Shown: in pieces, positions 11,449 through 22,258 of the stretch
Numbering within the stretch: the stretch's first letter is position 1
Layout: every line of letters starts with the position of its first letter
DNA from: Chromera velia
Taxonomy: Eukaryota > Sar > Chromeraceae
Length of the DNA stretch: 46,358 nt
Direction of reading: 5' to 3'
Assembly: GCA_018398765.1 (NCBI GenBank)
Contig: JAHBMJ010000498.1
Location: 1 to 46,358 of the forward strand
The notes under the pieces: generated by a model
Seen by the model: only the letters and a program-made list of their open reading frames with translations
Database searches by the model: none
Told to the model about the DNA's origin: nothing
Translations under genes and position numbers: made by a program

Positions 11449-14136
11449 TCACAGGCCTGTTCTTTTTTTTGCTTTCGTCTTTGACGACACAGCTGCGGAT
11501 GAAAGGCGGGAGGACACAGAAGAAGTGGAAGAGGAGGTTGCAAGGTTGAAGAGCAGCAAGAAGATGGACACGCAAAAAAGAAGACCCGGCACAAATATCG
11601 ACCACACAAAATTTCGAGCAGCGATGGTCTCTCTTTCCCTCTCATTCACAACGAATTCTGCCCCTCCACGTATAAGCACATCTGCAACATTCATATGCCC
11701 GTAATACTTTGCAATCCCCAACGGCGTCCATCCATACTGGTCTTTCACATTCACAGTCGCCCCAAAATCCAACAACGCCTGCACAATATCGGTATCGTCT
11801 GAATTCTCTGCAGCCATATGCAAGGGGGTCCATCTCTGTGCATCCTTGGCATCGGGATTTGCCCCCTTTTCTAAGAGAGCCTCAACAATCTGCAGGTGGC
11901 CATTCATTGCCGCAACATGCAGGGGAGTTTGCTTACTGGCTGAACGAGCATCCACCATCGCACCCGCTTGAAGCAACGCCCGTGAGGCTGCCAGATGGCC
12001 ATTGTTGGCCGCTATAAACAAAGGGGTGATCTGCTCAGTTGAACGAGCCTCTGTCGCTGCCCCTGCTCTAAGTAGTGCTTCTACAACCTTTACATGGCCC
12101 TCCTCGGCAGACACATACAGAGGTGTAACGTCCCCCCTCTGCGGCCCCGTCTCTTTTCTTCCTTTGTTCCCCCTCCGACGACTATGCACAACAGGGGGGG
12201 GCGTCCCCTTCCCCTCACCACTTCCCGGCTGACCTCCAAGAAAGTCAACGGGCGACGTGACACCCCCCCCTGGAACTGTCTCCCACAAATTTCCTCCTAC
12301 GGACCCGCTCTGTTGCTGCTGCTGCTGCTGCTGTTGGGGAGGTGGAGGAGGTGAGGGGACGGCTCTACCGAAATACTGAGATCTGAGGTCCTCCACGGCA
12401 AAGGTTGTCAATACGTTGACCACCGTGGTATGACCAGACTCTTTTGCAAGCTGCAGGGCGGTTTTGCCGTTAGGCAATTTCGCCTGTGTGTCTGCTCCAG
12501 ATCGCAACAACAGCATAACGACCCCTGCATGACCGTACCTCGCTGCGATCAACAGAGGCGTCCAGTCACCCCCGTTTCTGGCTTCCATATCAGAGCCTCG
12601 ATCGAGCAGAGCCTGCACAATCTCGGGATCCCCGCTGTAGCGGCAGGCCATATGAAGAGGGGTCCACTGCTTCTCTGTGCTCACATGAACGTTGGCATGG
12701 TTTCTCAGAAGCATTCTGACCACCTGGATATGGCCGTTTTGGCATGCAACGTGCAGAGGCGTGTGCTTTGAGCCGTCTCCTTTCAGAAAGGAAAGGGAGA
12801 CGTCTACATCCGCCCCTGATTTCAGGAGTAAATCTACCGCGGCCTGCCTGCCGTTCTGTGCCGCGATATACAAAGGAGTGGCAGACTCGAGCGTTCGGGG
12901 CTCCACCGACGCACCTGCCTTGATGAGTGCCTGCATGACCGCGATGTGGCCATGCTCTGCTGCTATGTGGAGAGCTGTGTGATGGGTGTCTCGGCGTGCG
13001 TCAACGTTCGCTCCTGCCTTAATGAGAGCTTCTACCACAGGCAAACGGTCCATCTGAGCAGCAATGTAAAGGGGGGTGAGCTGTTGGAAACTGACAGCTT
13101 CAGTAGATGCCCCCCTCTTCAGCAGGGCGTCCACGATCTGAACGTGACCCTGTTGAGCTGCTATCCACAGAGGGGTGATCTTCAGCTGGTTGGGTCTCTC
13201 TTCGAGGTTTGCCCCTCTATCTATGAGTTCTGTCAAGGACGAAAGACTGCCTTCAAACGCGGATTTAAAGAGCGCACCAAGGGGGGGGGCAGAGGTCTGA
13301 ATACTAGGTTGGGTGGCGATGTTACCGGGGTGCAGAGAGGTGGTGGTTTGGCCATGGCCATACCCTCCCTCCAGACCTCCAACGCTGTGTTTGACTGCAG
13401 AGGGCGCCCCAACTCCGACCTGCATGCCAAGAAAAGAACGAAGGGACAAGAAAAAGAAAATGGAACAGGGCAGGATGGTGGCAATACACACTGCATTACA
13501 TCGGAGTCCCTACCCTCTACCCTCTACCTTGTTCGTTTCCTGACGTTGAAGTGACTGAAAGCACATCGCTGGTTAGTGTCCAGGCAAAACAAAGCATACA
13601 GAGGGCTGCCAACTGCTGAGACGGGGGAAAAGTGGGCAGCTCTAGTTGGAGAAAAACACCACAACATGAGCAGCATGCGCGATGTACAAGACTTCTGGAG
13701 GGCGCAAGTTTCCCTTTGCTTTTTTTCGGGGGCGGATACAGGGAGGCAACGCAAAGAAAGAAGCGGGATACACGCAGAGGGCTTTCTGACTGACGGTCAA
13801 AGAATGATGCTGTTCGAGAAGTGTCTTCATGCCTTGGTGCCCTCCCTCTTCCTCTTCCTCTTCGTGGACCAAGTCATCATCGTCCTCCCCGAAGTCGACC
13901 GTCTCCCTTTCCTGCTGCTGGTTGGAAAGTCCGTCTCTGTGTTTCTCTGCAGCTTCAGGGGCCACGGAGACTGCAACAGTCTCTACAGAGATGGAGATAG
14001 AATCAGTATTCCCAAACGCGCCCACATCGTCAAAGAAAAACTCAGGGGGCTCATGGAAGAGCTGTTGACTCCAGATACCAGGGAAGGGGCAGAACACCAC
14101 AAAAACGAACACACTCAGAAGCCACTTCACCTCCAT
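11449..14136 (-). CDS. Ankyrin-repeat single-pass membrane protein with signal peptide (two exons)
   Basis: Proposed join: exon 1 14136-13795 (ATG, 114 codons, phase 0), intron 13794-13420, exon 2 13419-11449, about 770 aa. Exon 1 starts with a clear signal peptide (MEVKWLLSVFVFVVFCPFPG) followed by an acidic, probably disordered region. Exon 2 holds about 14 ankyrin repeats with the usual TPLHxAAxxGH cores, interrupted after repeat 9 by a Pro-rich/poly-Gln linker (about residues 476-484), then a hydrophobic C-terminal helix (about residues 718-740) and a Ser/Lys-rich tail. The hydrophobic N-terminus that a naive exon-2 ORF would show is the polypyrimidine tract of the intron; that ORF has no proper ATG before GCATGCAG. 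The donor GTCAGTCAG matches the donor of the CCCH gene exactly. Predicted type I topology puts the ankyrins in the ER or vesicle lumen or outside the cell. Ankyrins bind proteins; the partner is unknown. Confidence 0.8.
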
Positions 14137-14487
14137 CCTGAGGCCTATTGCCAAGCAGCAGAAGAAACGGTTGACTTGTAAAGATTGGTTCTAGAAGAAT
14201 CCACCGAGAGAATCTCGCGACCAAGCAGGAGGCGACTCTCAATCAAACACCAGAGCTAGGAGAGACACCCTACATGGACAGACGGTACAACGAGGCCGCC
14301 GCAGGCACTCTTCTTGATCCAAATCCAGCGCGAATCAACAGACGTCTCAGAGCTGTCCTCCAGAAAGACCGATCGGTACATGATCGGTACATCTACATGG
14401 TGACCCGGAACCGGCCGTGACCGCACAACATGTGACTCAGTGAGCTGAATGGACAATGGCGGTGAATTTTCCATTCAGATCTAAGCG

Positions 14488-14630
14488 ATGCATGCATGGA
14501 GGGAAGGAGACGCGTGCGCGGCGCCGCGCGTCGGATGCTCCGGGCCGGGACGTACATGCATGCATGCAGCGCGCGCCGGGGCGGCATGCATGCACGCAGG
14601 CCGGAGGAAGATGCATGGACTGCATGCATG
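14488..14630. promoter_or_regulatory. TGCATGCA motif cluster in a bidirectional promoter
   Basis: The 753-bp gap between the start codons of two divergent genes contains at least five separate ATGCATGCA/TGCATGCA sites (14488-14498, 14556-14568, 14584-14594, 14611-14617, 14621-14630) within 143 bp, mixed with a 14-bp GC palindrome (14516-14529). TGCATGCA is an established binding site of an apicomplexan ApiAP2 domain (PF14_0633 type). That it acts here on both genes is inference. Simple GC/AT alternation could also create such sites. Confidence 0.55.
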
Positions 14631-14727
14631 TGATGGAGGAATTAAGCATTTTGACTGACCTTAACCCTTCTGGCAGCCGGTCACGCAGTCGACTGTTGTT
14701 ACCGAAAGGCCAAAGCTCTGTTGGCTG

Positions 14728-14733
14728 TATAAG
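14728..14733 (+). promoter_or_regulatory. Possible TATA-like element (TATAAG) for the F-box gene
   Basis: TATAAG lies about 160 bp upstream of the ATG at 14890. TATA use in alveolates is variable, so this is only a candidate. Confidence 0.25.
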
Positions 14734-14889
14734 ACCCTCCTCTAATATACATTCGATACATTCATACGAAGGCACATTGAAGGGCGCAAATCACGTCAAA
14801 TCCTCTGCTCTCCACTCAATTGTACACACTTTCGTTTGGAGAGAACTGCGTTTAACGCCAGCCCGGGGCTTGGAAGTGTTGCCGCATAT

Positions 14890-15627
14890 ATGTCGAGCAA
14901 AGAACAGAAGGTTGAAGCCGCTGCGGCTCCAACCACTGCGGTAGACTCACCACAACGCTCTCGGTCACTTTCCCGCCTTCCCGTGTGGGCCCTCGAGTCT
15001 GCCTTTGGGTTACTTGGGCCTCGCTCCCTCTGCACAGTTGTTCAAGTCTGCTCTTCCTGGCACGCAATCGTTTTCGATCCCCGTCTCGAATTCTGGAAGG
15101 GCGTTTGCGAGAGGGTGGGGCTGCTGGACGAGAGTGCGTTCTCCAATGCTCGTGCACGAGCAAAGAAGGTGAATAAGTCTGTGGCAGCACTTCGGAAGGC
15201 ACGCGACAAAACGGCACCGAACACACCGGAACGGGCAAAGGCAGACCGAGCCATTATTGAGCGCTACAAAAGCCACTGGGTGGAGATGAGGAACCGAATG
15301 TGCCGGCATTGCAAGAAAGCCCAGAAGCAGACCTCTTGTTATGATCTGTATGACAACGTACTTCTCTGTATGGACTGTCGGAGAATGGAGCCTTTCGCAT
15401 GGATCAGCACCACTCTGTGCAAGAGGTTTTTCAAATTCGACCCTGTGGGGCTCAAGAGCATGTGGGTCGGTCATGGCAATAGGTCAGGGAGTATTTACAA
15501 GCTGCAAGATGTGGAGAAGAAGGCCGAAGAAAAACACGGAAAAGAGAAGGCTGAAGAGATGAGCAGAAAGCACCGTGAGAACTGCAAAATCGGTCAAATG
15601 CGCCCTCCCTTTTTTCACGATGTCTGA
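14890..15627 (+). CDS. F-box protein with a C-terminal zinc-binding CxxC pair
   Basis: ATG at 14890, 245 aa, single exon. The 18 codons upstream are open but have no ATG, so 14890 is the start. Residues about 23-65 match an F-box: LSRLPVWALESAFGLLGP, then LCTVVQVCSSWHAIVFDP and FWK, with the Leu-Pro start and the C-S-S-W core. F-boxes bind Skp1 and recruit substrates to SCF ubiquitin ligases. A basic helical stretch follows, then CRHCKKAQ...LLCMDC, two CxxC pairs about 20 residues apart that probably bind one zinc. The tail is Lys/Glu-rich. The zinc segment would be the substrate-binding part, by inference. It diverges from the ankyrin gene across a shared promoter. Confidence is high that it is a gene, and good for the F-box. 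Confidence 0.8.
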   Translation: MSSKEQKVEAAAAPTTAVDSPQRSRSLSRLPVWALESAFGLLGPRSLCTVVQVCSSWHAIVFDPRLEFWKGVCERVGLLDESAFSNARARAKKVNKSVAALRKARDKTAPNTPERAKADRAIIERYKSHWVEMRNRMCRHCKKAQKQTSCYDLYDNVLLCMDCRRMEPFAWISTTLCKRFFKFDPVGLKSMWVGHGNRSGSIYKLQDVEKKAEEKHGKEKAEEMSRKHRENCKIGQMRPPFFHDV

Positions 15628-15891
15628 ACGAGTGAATTGCCGGAGGAAGGGATGGCCCATCCAAAATTTGCAGGAAGCGTTGAAGATCGGAAAGTCTTTC
15701 GGCCTATTCTGAAGTGTAGCGGCCTGAGATCTCGGATATGCGCATTGTTTTGTTTTGTCGCAATTGATATGTTTATCAGATTTTCCTGGTAGAGTTTTCA
15801 TGCGGTTGGAATCAGTATTCGTTATCACAAAGGAGGGGGGGGCCTGATTCCTCTAGAGATGAACTTAAATAAATCATCATTACTAATATCA
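15628..15891. other. 3' flank of the F-box gene
   Basis: AT-rich, with no coding signal. Probably 3' UTR and intergenic sequence. Confidence 0.5.
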
Positions 15892-16150
15892 TTATACATC
15901 ATTATCATCTAGATTATCATTCTCACAATGCAAAAGGTCTGCTCCATTCTGCTTGAATTTTTGCTGGATCTGCCTCAAGCTAGGGTAATTGTTGTTTACT
16001 ACTACACGGTCACCAAACATCCAAGCCAGCCTTAGCCAGGTACTGTTGATGCTTGCAGAATGACATAGAATGACGCTACCTCCAGGAAGCTGGATGTCAC
16101 TAAGATGTGAACTAATGGTAAAAACCTGGTTTATACTGTTACAGCTAGTG
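15892..16150 (-). pseudogene. Coding-like fragment, no ATG, unrecognised
   Basis: A minus-strand frame is open for about 86 codons and ends at a TAA (15892-15894). Its composition is protein-like (DIQLPGGSVILCHS, STWLRLAWMFGDRVVV, SLRQIQQKFKQNGADLL) and unlike the surrounding AT-rich repeat DNA. It has no start codon and stops where the neighbouring TIR element begins at 16154. It may be the last piece of a transposon or host gene cut by that insertion. Family unknown. Confidence 0.3.
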
Positions 16151-16153
16151 TTA

Positions 16154-17169
16154 CAGTGTTATATGGAAGTAGGAGACATGGGGATAAGGTAATAAGAGAC
16201 TAAATAAGAGAGATAGATAATAATGGGGGTATGACGAAGGCAGAAAGAAGTAAGGAGTAATAGTAGGACAAGGAAGTATTGAGGCATGGCAGAGAAAGGC
16301 GGGGCCTGGCCCCGGATAGAACTTACACATAATATGTATACGATCGAGAGGCCCGCGGGAAGGGGCGAGTCTGGGCCGAATTACAGATTGTGTAATTTGG
16401 AATTACAGCTAGATTATATAATTTAGGAGTTTAAGGCCAACTTTAGGCCGAATTACAGATTGTGTAATTCGGAATTACAGATTATGTAATATGGGAGTTT
16501 AGGCCGAATTAGAGATTGTGCAATTCGGAATTACAGCTAGATTGTGTAATGTGGGAGTTTATAATATAGACCGAATTATAGATTATATAATTCAGAATTA
16601 TGGATCACATACTAATGTGGGAGTTTGGGCCGAATTACATATTGTCTAATTCGGAATTACGGATTGTGTAATGTGAAAGTTTAGGCCATGTAAATTTTAG
16701 ATTGTGTAATCTACATAAAATTACAAAAATTAGGAATTACAGAATATTTGTAATTCCACAAAAATGTAATTTCATAAACAAATTTCAGAAATAGAAAAAA
16801 AAAAAAATCAGAAGAAGCAAATTTAAAGGATTGCATCAGATCGAAAAACTTAAGAATAGAACACAAAATTCTGAACTTTTGACCAAATTACAAATTCTGT
16901 AATTCTTGATTACAAATTTTGTAATCTCACTTAGAGTCGATTATTAGCTGCCTTTAAACAGTGCCTTAGCTTATCTAGCTTCTTAATCTAGCTTACCACT
17001 TAACTACTAGCGATCAAACATAAAAAAAACATTCTATTCTACGTAATGGAATCCAATTAGTCTTACACACAAGTCCTTCAACGATCTTCCTACCTTCGTC
17101 ATACCCCTCTTATTATCTATCTCTCTTATGACCTCATCCCCATGTCTCCTACTTCTACATAATAACAGG
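16154..17169. mobile_element. Non-autonomous TIR element, about 1.0 kb
   Basis: Inverted repeats of about 100 bp mark the ends: 16154-16250 and, reversed, 17075-17169, sharing GAAGTAGGAGACATGGGGAT and AGAGAGATAGATAATAA...GGGGTATGACGAAGG. The interior has no ORF and contains a minisatellite. No clear target-site duplication was found. This fits a non-autonomous cut-and-paste transposon. Confidence 0.75.
16376..16690. repeat. Minisatellite with an internally palindromic unit
   Basis: About five degenerate units carry GCCGAATTACAGATTGTGTA followed by ATTCGGAATTACAG and GGGAGTTT. Within each unit CCGAATTACA and TGTAATTCGG are inverse complements, so each can form a small hairpin. It lies inside the 16154-17169 element. 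Confidence 0.85.
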
Positions 17170-17510
17170 CTACTCGCCACTTAATTTCGTATCCCGGCAC
17201 CCCGGCGGGCACTTTGTATACACTTTTTGGTGAATTGGGAAAAAATTCAGGTTTTTGGCGGGCCCACCCCGGCGTGGCATGCCGGAACCAATAGGTGTTT
17301 CTGAGTTCGTTTGGACCCAAACTAAGATTCTTTGGTCGCTGGGCCCATACCTTCCATGTCCTGGTCGGGCCAAGCCATTAAGGGTTCCAGATAGGCCTAT
17401 TGTGCGCCATGACATACGGTGTTCAGCTGTATATAGGCGGCAGATCCGCTTAATGATGGTGGATTCGTACATGAGCGTGTTGTAGTGCGTATTTCAAGGA
17501 CCCCGGCAAG

Positions 17511-17549
17511 TGAGAGTCCCGGGTTCAAGCCCCGGTCCGGTCCTTTTTT
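17511..17549 (+). ncRNA. tRNA-like T-arm with perfect Pol III B box and oligo-T, SINE-like remnant
   Basis: A T-arm folds as CCGGG (17519-17523), loop TTCAAGC, CCCGG (17531-17535). It contains the B-box consensus GGTTCAAGCC, followed by TTTTTT (17544-17549), a Pol III terminator. No matching 5' half of a tRNA is present upstream. Best read as the 3' part of a tRNA or of a tRNA-derived SINE within the TIR element. Confidence 0.4.
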
Positions 17550-17954
17550 GGCTTAAATTGCACCGTACGACTTTGAAAGTGCAATTTTTTAATACGTACA
17601 TGCATGTATGTGAGAGTGACCAAACTTTTGACTATCTGAGAGGTCTTTGGAGGACTTGCAAAGCATCTGTACGGCTTGTAGGACTATTTTGAATTCTTTG
17701 ATCTGCTCTGTCTATGTATAGGCTGGCAGGTTGTCTGTAGATAGGACTTTTGTGTACAGTCAGGGACCTTTGTGCACTCTCAGTCTAACAAGCTCTGACC
17801 TTGTTTGTATCGATCCTAGGTATCGATCCGTTCAGCTTCTCTGTTTTCTTTCCATCGCCAACGCTGTCTTAGTTCCCTCTGTGTCCAGCTTTTTTGTTCC
17901 TCTGGTAGACTCTCTGCTCCGCTCTGCTCTGGAGGAGGAAAGATGGCTGATCTC

Positions 17955-18540
17955 TCTGCTCCCTCTGTGTCCGCTCTTCTCTATAGGGGGGTGAAATACC
18001 TTTAGCATGGTGGGGGGGCGGGGCGTAATAATTAACGCACGGCTTCGCCGCATGGCAGCACGGCCCCCCCTTGTATCGCGAAAAAAGGCTGCCGCGCGGC
18101 ACGGCCCTACCAGGCCGTGCAGCGCAGCAGCAAGATTTTTTCTAGTATGCGTTAGGCTTTCAACTCCTGGCTGGTAGAAGAGGCACTCAATAGTACTCAA
18201 CTGCCCCGCTCTCCAGGACTCCTCTATTCCTCTCTCAGTATCTTTTTCAGTATTCACATATTGATGTTGACCTAGATGTTGACCCGTTGGCAAGAAGAAA
18301 GGGGAGGGGGGCAACGCAAGGAGACGATGTTGAGAGAGGAACTTGAGACCAACTTATAGTATCTAGTATATTATTTAATAGTCTACCGCGTAGCACGGCC
18401 CCCCCCCCGTACTACGAGCCCAGACTGCGCTCTGCGTGGCCTGGGGGGGGGTCCTGTACAGCTGGCAAGCCAGCCGCGCAGACCGGGACCCCCCCCCCCG
18501 ATATTACCCCCCTATTCTTCTCTGTGCCCCTCGGCTGGCC
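17955..18540. repeat. GC-rich segment with inverted G/C homopolymer motifs
   Basis: Contains TCTATAGGGGGGTGAAATACC near 17980 and, on the other strand near 18500-18525, the related GAATAGGGGGGTAATATC. Between them lie several runs of 7-10 C or G and CGGCACGGCC-type motifs. It looks like a nested repeat inside the 2.35-kb element. No gene. Confidence 0.5.
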
Positions 18541-20790
18541 ACCGGCGAGGTTGTGCAGGTCTTGATCCTTTATAACCGGTGTCTGGCAGTCTGCAAAGCG
18601 GGAATAGATTCTTTCTGGTACGTTGACGTGCTTGCTGTTTGATCATGGTTGCTCTGTAGTCCTAATTGGTTACTTTGATTTTACTTGTGCAGCCTTTTTG
18701 CAATTGGTGGCCCCTCTAGGCCAAGTTTCTTTTTGGTGTCTCTAGTTGCAGCAGAGAAGGGCAAGACTGTAAGCACACTCTGTTGACAAAGCTTGGGGAT
18801 GGACTGAGTCTAGCACAATGCCTTTTCTTCAGTTCTGACTCTGAATTACAGTGATGGAGTAGCTTTAGTGCATATGGCTGGGTAACTTGAGCCAGACGCC
18901 CTACTCCGGTGGAACAAAAATACATGATGCTAGATGATGCGGCACCACCTAAGTAGATGCGTGTCTGTGTGCTTATCTGCACCTCACCACACACTTTCGT
19001 CGTTGTTTTATGCCGTTTGTTGTGTTTGATTACTTCTAGAGATCATTCAGGACTTGTTTTGAGTAGAATTCGGCGTATCGCAGCTTTTATCAGCTTTATG
19101 CATACGGAACCATAGCGTGCCGCATACGGAAGCATAGCGTGCCGCCACCTGAATAGATGTGTGCTTGTGTGTTTGTATGCTCTTTAGGAGTCTTTAGCAC
19201 ATCCTTTGGTCACAGTTTTATGCCGTTTGTTCTGTCTGATCGCTTCTGCAGATCCCACCTGGTCCAGGCTCGTTCGCAATGAAGACACCCCAAACATATG
19301 TGGCGGCGCATAATAGGCCTCCAAGAAACCCTTTTAGGCCTGCCCCAACCGGTACATGAAAGGTATAGCCCCAGCGACCAACGAATGTTAGTTTGGGTCC
19401 AAACGGACTCAGAAACACCTATTGGTTCCGGCATGCCACACCGGGGTAGGCCTGTGCAAAATCTGAATTTTTTCTGAAACAAGGATCATCCCATAGGAAA
19501 AAGTGTATACAAAGTGCCCGCCGGAGTGCTGGGATGCGTTATGCCTAGAAGTAGCTAGAGGGTTAGTCCTGAAAATTCCTCCTCCCTCCCAAATTAAACA
19601 ATTGCAGTTTTTTACTGTAATAACGTCATAGACAATGCTATTAATTATAATGATTGATTTAGAATCTTTTAGATTGAATGCTTAATTTTTCATGATGCTT
19701 GCTAGGTTGTTCAACTCTTATCGAGCCAGTTAGGCTTCAGCGTCGCGTCCCTGCACCCCCACAGGCAGCATCGCCCGGCACGACCCCGCACGACCCTGGA
19801 AAGCAGACAAACAAACTGGAAAATTGAGCACACACATGAAGTCAATGTGGCAATGGCCACAACCTGGCCGTGCGGAATATTCCTCTGCCAGCAACGGCAT
19901 GCATGCAGCGTACACGTACCGCACCTCCCTCTAGACCTCCCTTCAAAGAACCCTCTGACGACAGTTTCAGCGATCGAGAGAAAAGCCGGGCCAACCAGTT
20001 ACCCGCTCCGCGTGCACAAACAGGCAGTGTAGAGCGGTAATTGGCCAGAACAAAAAAAAAGAGCCGCCTGCGCCGATGCGCTCTCCGAAGTCTCTGACAA
20101 TCAACAACGGAGGGCTTTTTTCAGACGCCTGCAGCTCCCCTCCGCTGTGTGTCCCTTCATTCCCTCCCAGCTTCTCCTTCCCTTCCTTCCCTTTCCTTCC
20201 TTCGATTCATTATCATCGATGGATCCATTCCGAGCCAAACAGGACAGGGTCCGTCCATCCATGTATCGACAAATGAACTGACGGGAAAGACACCACAGCA
20301 AGGACAACAGGAAGTGACAGACAGCAAACAAATGATAGAATAGAATTGAAATGATGACGACCGTAGGCGTCCAACGCGTCTCTCCCCGGATCTCTAGCTC
20401 CCTCCCTCTCTGTCTGTCTAGCTAGGTTCATGCTCACTAAATCCAAAGTGGACACACACACACATGCATACGTACAGCAAGATGGATGGAGGCAAGGAGG
20501 GAACAACCCGGCCACTGGCAACAGCACAGCCACTCTTACGGAGGCAAAAGAGGCAGTCAGATGGTCCGTCCTCTCTCGTTCTTCTCTTCTTCCTTCCTTC
20601 CTTCCTAGCTCGTTAGGCCAACGGACTCTTTCCGTCCGTCCCTTCTGTTTACCTCCGGGTCCTTTTCTTTTCCTTTCTTTTCGACGGAGCTTTTGCGCAC
20701 GCAAACACACAAGCAAGCACATGGAAATGCTTGCACGCAAAGGAACACGCGCACGGACACAGACATACTGGAGGACACATATGAACGCAG

Positions 20791-20845
20791 GCGCGCACAC
20801 GCACACACGCACGCACACACACACACACACACAGAGAGAGAGAGA
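20791..20845. repeat. (CA)n/(GA)n microsatellite
   Basis: A CACACGCACACA run continues into ACACACACA and then AGAGAGAGAGA. Confidence 0.95.
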
Positions 20846-21177
20846 CTCTTTCCTCCCGTTTTCCTCCTGCTCGTCGGTCTCTTTTTTCGTCATTTTGAGT
20901 CAATCATCGCTGATCTCTTTTTGCTTCCTCCTCTCGTTTTTGAGAGTGGACGTCCAGCACGGGAGCCAGAGAAGAGAGAAAAAAACAGACAGGCAAGGCA
21001 GACAAGACAGGCACAGCAAGAGAAGCACACAGCATCATCACAAACCACCTCAACTAGATGGATCGATAGATGGATTCTGTCTCTCTCTCCACACATGCGT
21101 GCAGAGAGAAGAGCTTCCTTCTTCCATCCCATCCCCCCATCCCCTCCCTTTCTGCTTGAAGCAAAAGTCGCATCATG

Positions 21178-21200
21178 CAGGCAGGCAGGCAGGCAGGCAC
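21178..21200. repeat. (GCAG)n microsatellite
   Basis: Five to six copies of CAGG / GCAG. Confidence 0.9.
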
Positions 21201-22228
21201 GAACGCAAAACGCGCGTTCATGCGTGCGTGCAGACACACCTGAAGGGAGAGAACGGAGTGGCCTTGAAGAGGAAGGAAGGAAAAGAAAAAAGAGGATGAT
21301 TAATCGACTGCATGATTGAGGGGGGGCTCCAAAAAAGAAAAGAGAGAGAGAGAACACACCACCGAAGTCAACGCATGCATGCATGAACATGAAAGCCACA
21401 CAACCAGTCGATGACAGAACAGTAGATGCAGATCTATGCAGCCTTCCTTTCTTCTTCTGCACACACCACCTCACCTGGGCAGGTGTCATTCACGGAACAG
21501 ATCGTGTTCAAAGGCAATCAAACAAAACACACAGACATGCGGGAGGCAAACAAACCGTCAGACAGGAGACGGATCCGTCTGGCATCTGGTTGGGTTAGCC
21601 TAGGCCGAACGAAATCATTTAGGCACACACGATTGAGTTGAGAGAAGGGAGGGTGGGGGGTGAGAAGAAGGCACCAAAACACGCAAGAGGAGGACAACAC
21701 GGACAAACAGAAAGAGGGAGGGGGCCAGAGAGAGGAACAAAGAAAGAAGGACACAAAGAGAGAAGGCAAGCACCATGCAACACACAAAGCATCCAATTCA
21801 GAAAAGCTTTTCCCGTTCGTCAACACGTTCACTCCCCCCGCTTCCCCTCTTTCCCAAAGCTACACCCCACCCCACCCCACCCAAAAACCCAACACCACTC
21901 GTGGTGGTCGTTTGAATTCGCGTCTGCCTGTCTCCTTTTCCCCACTCATGCTTCTGCTTGCCGTTTCACCATCGAACAAAAAAGCTCGGTGGGAGTTTCT
22001 TAAAACCGGCAAAGAAGAAAGAAGAGAAAAACAGAAGAAGGCAGACATTCAGGAAATCAAGCAAGCAGGCCAAATCTGCAGCCAAACAGACATCGTCTGT
22101 GTGTCATGCGCTCATCCATCCAGCGAGCGAGACACGGTACAGAAGTGCCGCTAAGGTCTTAAAACCCAAAGTCAATGAATGAATGTCAAAATGGAGAGAA
22201 AGTGATGACCATCTTTCTCCATCTCTCT

Positions 22229-22258
22229 TTTTGACAATCAATCAATCAATCGATCAAT
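22229..22258. repeat. (ATCA)n microsatellite
   Basis: A short run of ATCA/CAAT tetranucleotides. Confidence 0.85.

Larger units (their letters stand above)
17188..19538. mobile_element. TIR element, about 2.35 kb, with about 225-bp inverted ends
   Basis: The ends are inverted copies: 17188-17412 and, reversed, 19308-19538, sharing CGGCGGGCACTTTGTATACA and the stretch around ATAGGTGTTTCTGAGT with CGTTTGGACCCAAACT. The interior has GC tracts and a tRNA-like Pol III box but no transposase I can recognise. It sits 18 bp from the preceding TIR element. The long diverged TIRs fit an old non-autonomous DNA transposon. Confidence 0.75.

Noticed and set aside
13425-13491. Hydrophobic N-terminus of the ankyrin ORF as a membrane anchor
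   Set aside because: It begins at GTG, and the hydrophobic codons are the pyrimidine tract of an intron ending GCATGCAG. The exon 1 signal peptide joins in phase instead.
13508-13530. CCCTCTA heptamers as interstitial telomere repeat
   Set aside because: Only two to three units, differing from CCCTAAA, inside an intron. Too short to support.
14836-14889. Extended start for the F-box protein
   Set aside because: The extension opens at TTG and has no ATG. The first ATG is at 14890.
17461-17549. Functional tRNA gene
   Set aside because: Only the T-arm and terminator are present. No acceptor 5' strand, D-arm or anticodon arm closes upstream.
20213-21299. Long overlapping ORFs on both strands (226 and 289 codons)
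   Set aside because: They are made of CACA/TGTG, GAGA and CAGG repeats, contain no domain and overlap in all frames. Simple repeats without stops explain them.
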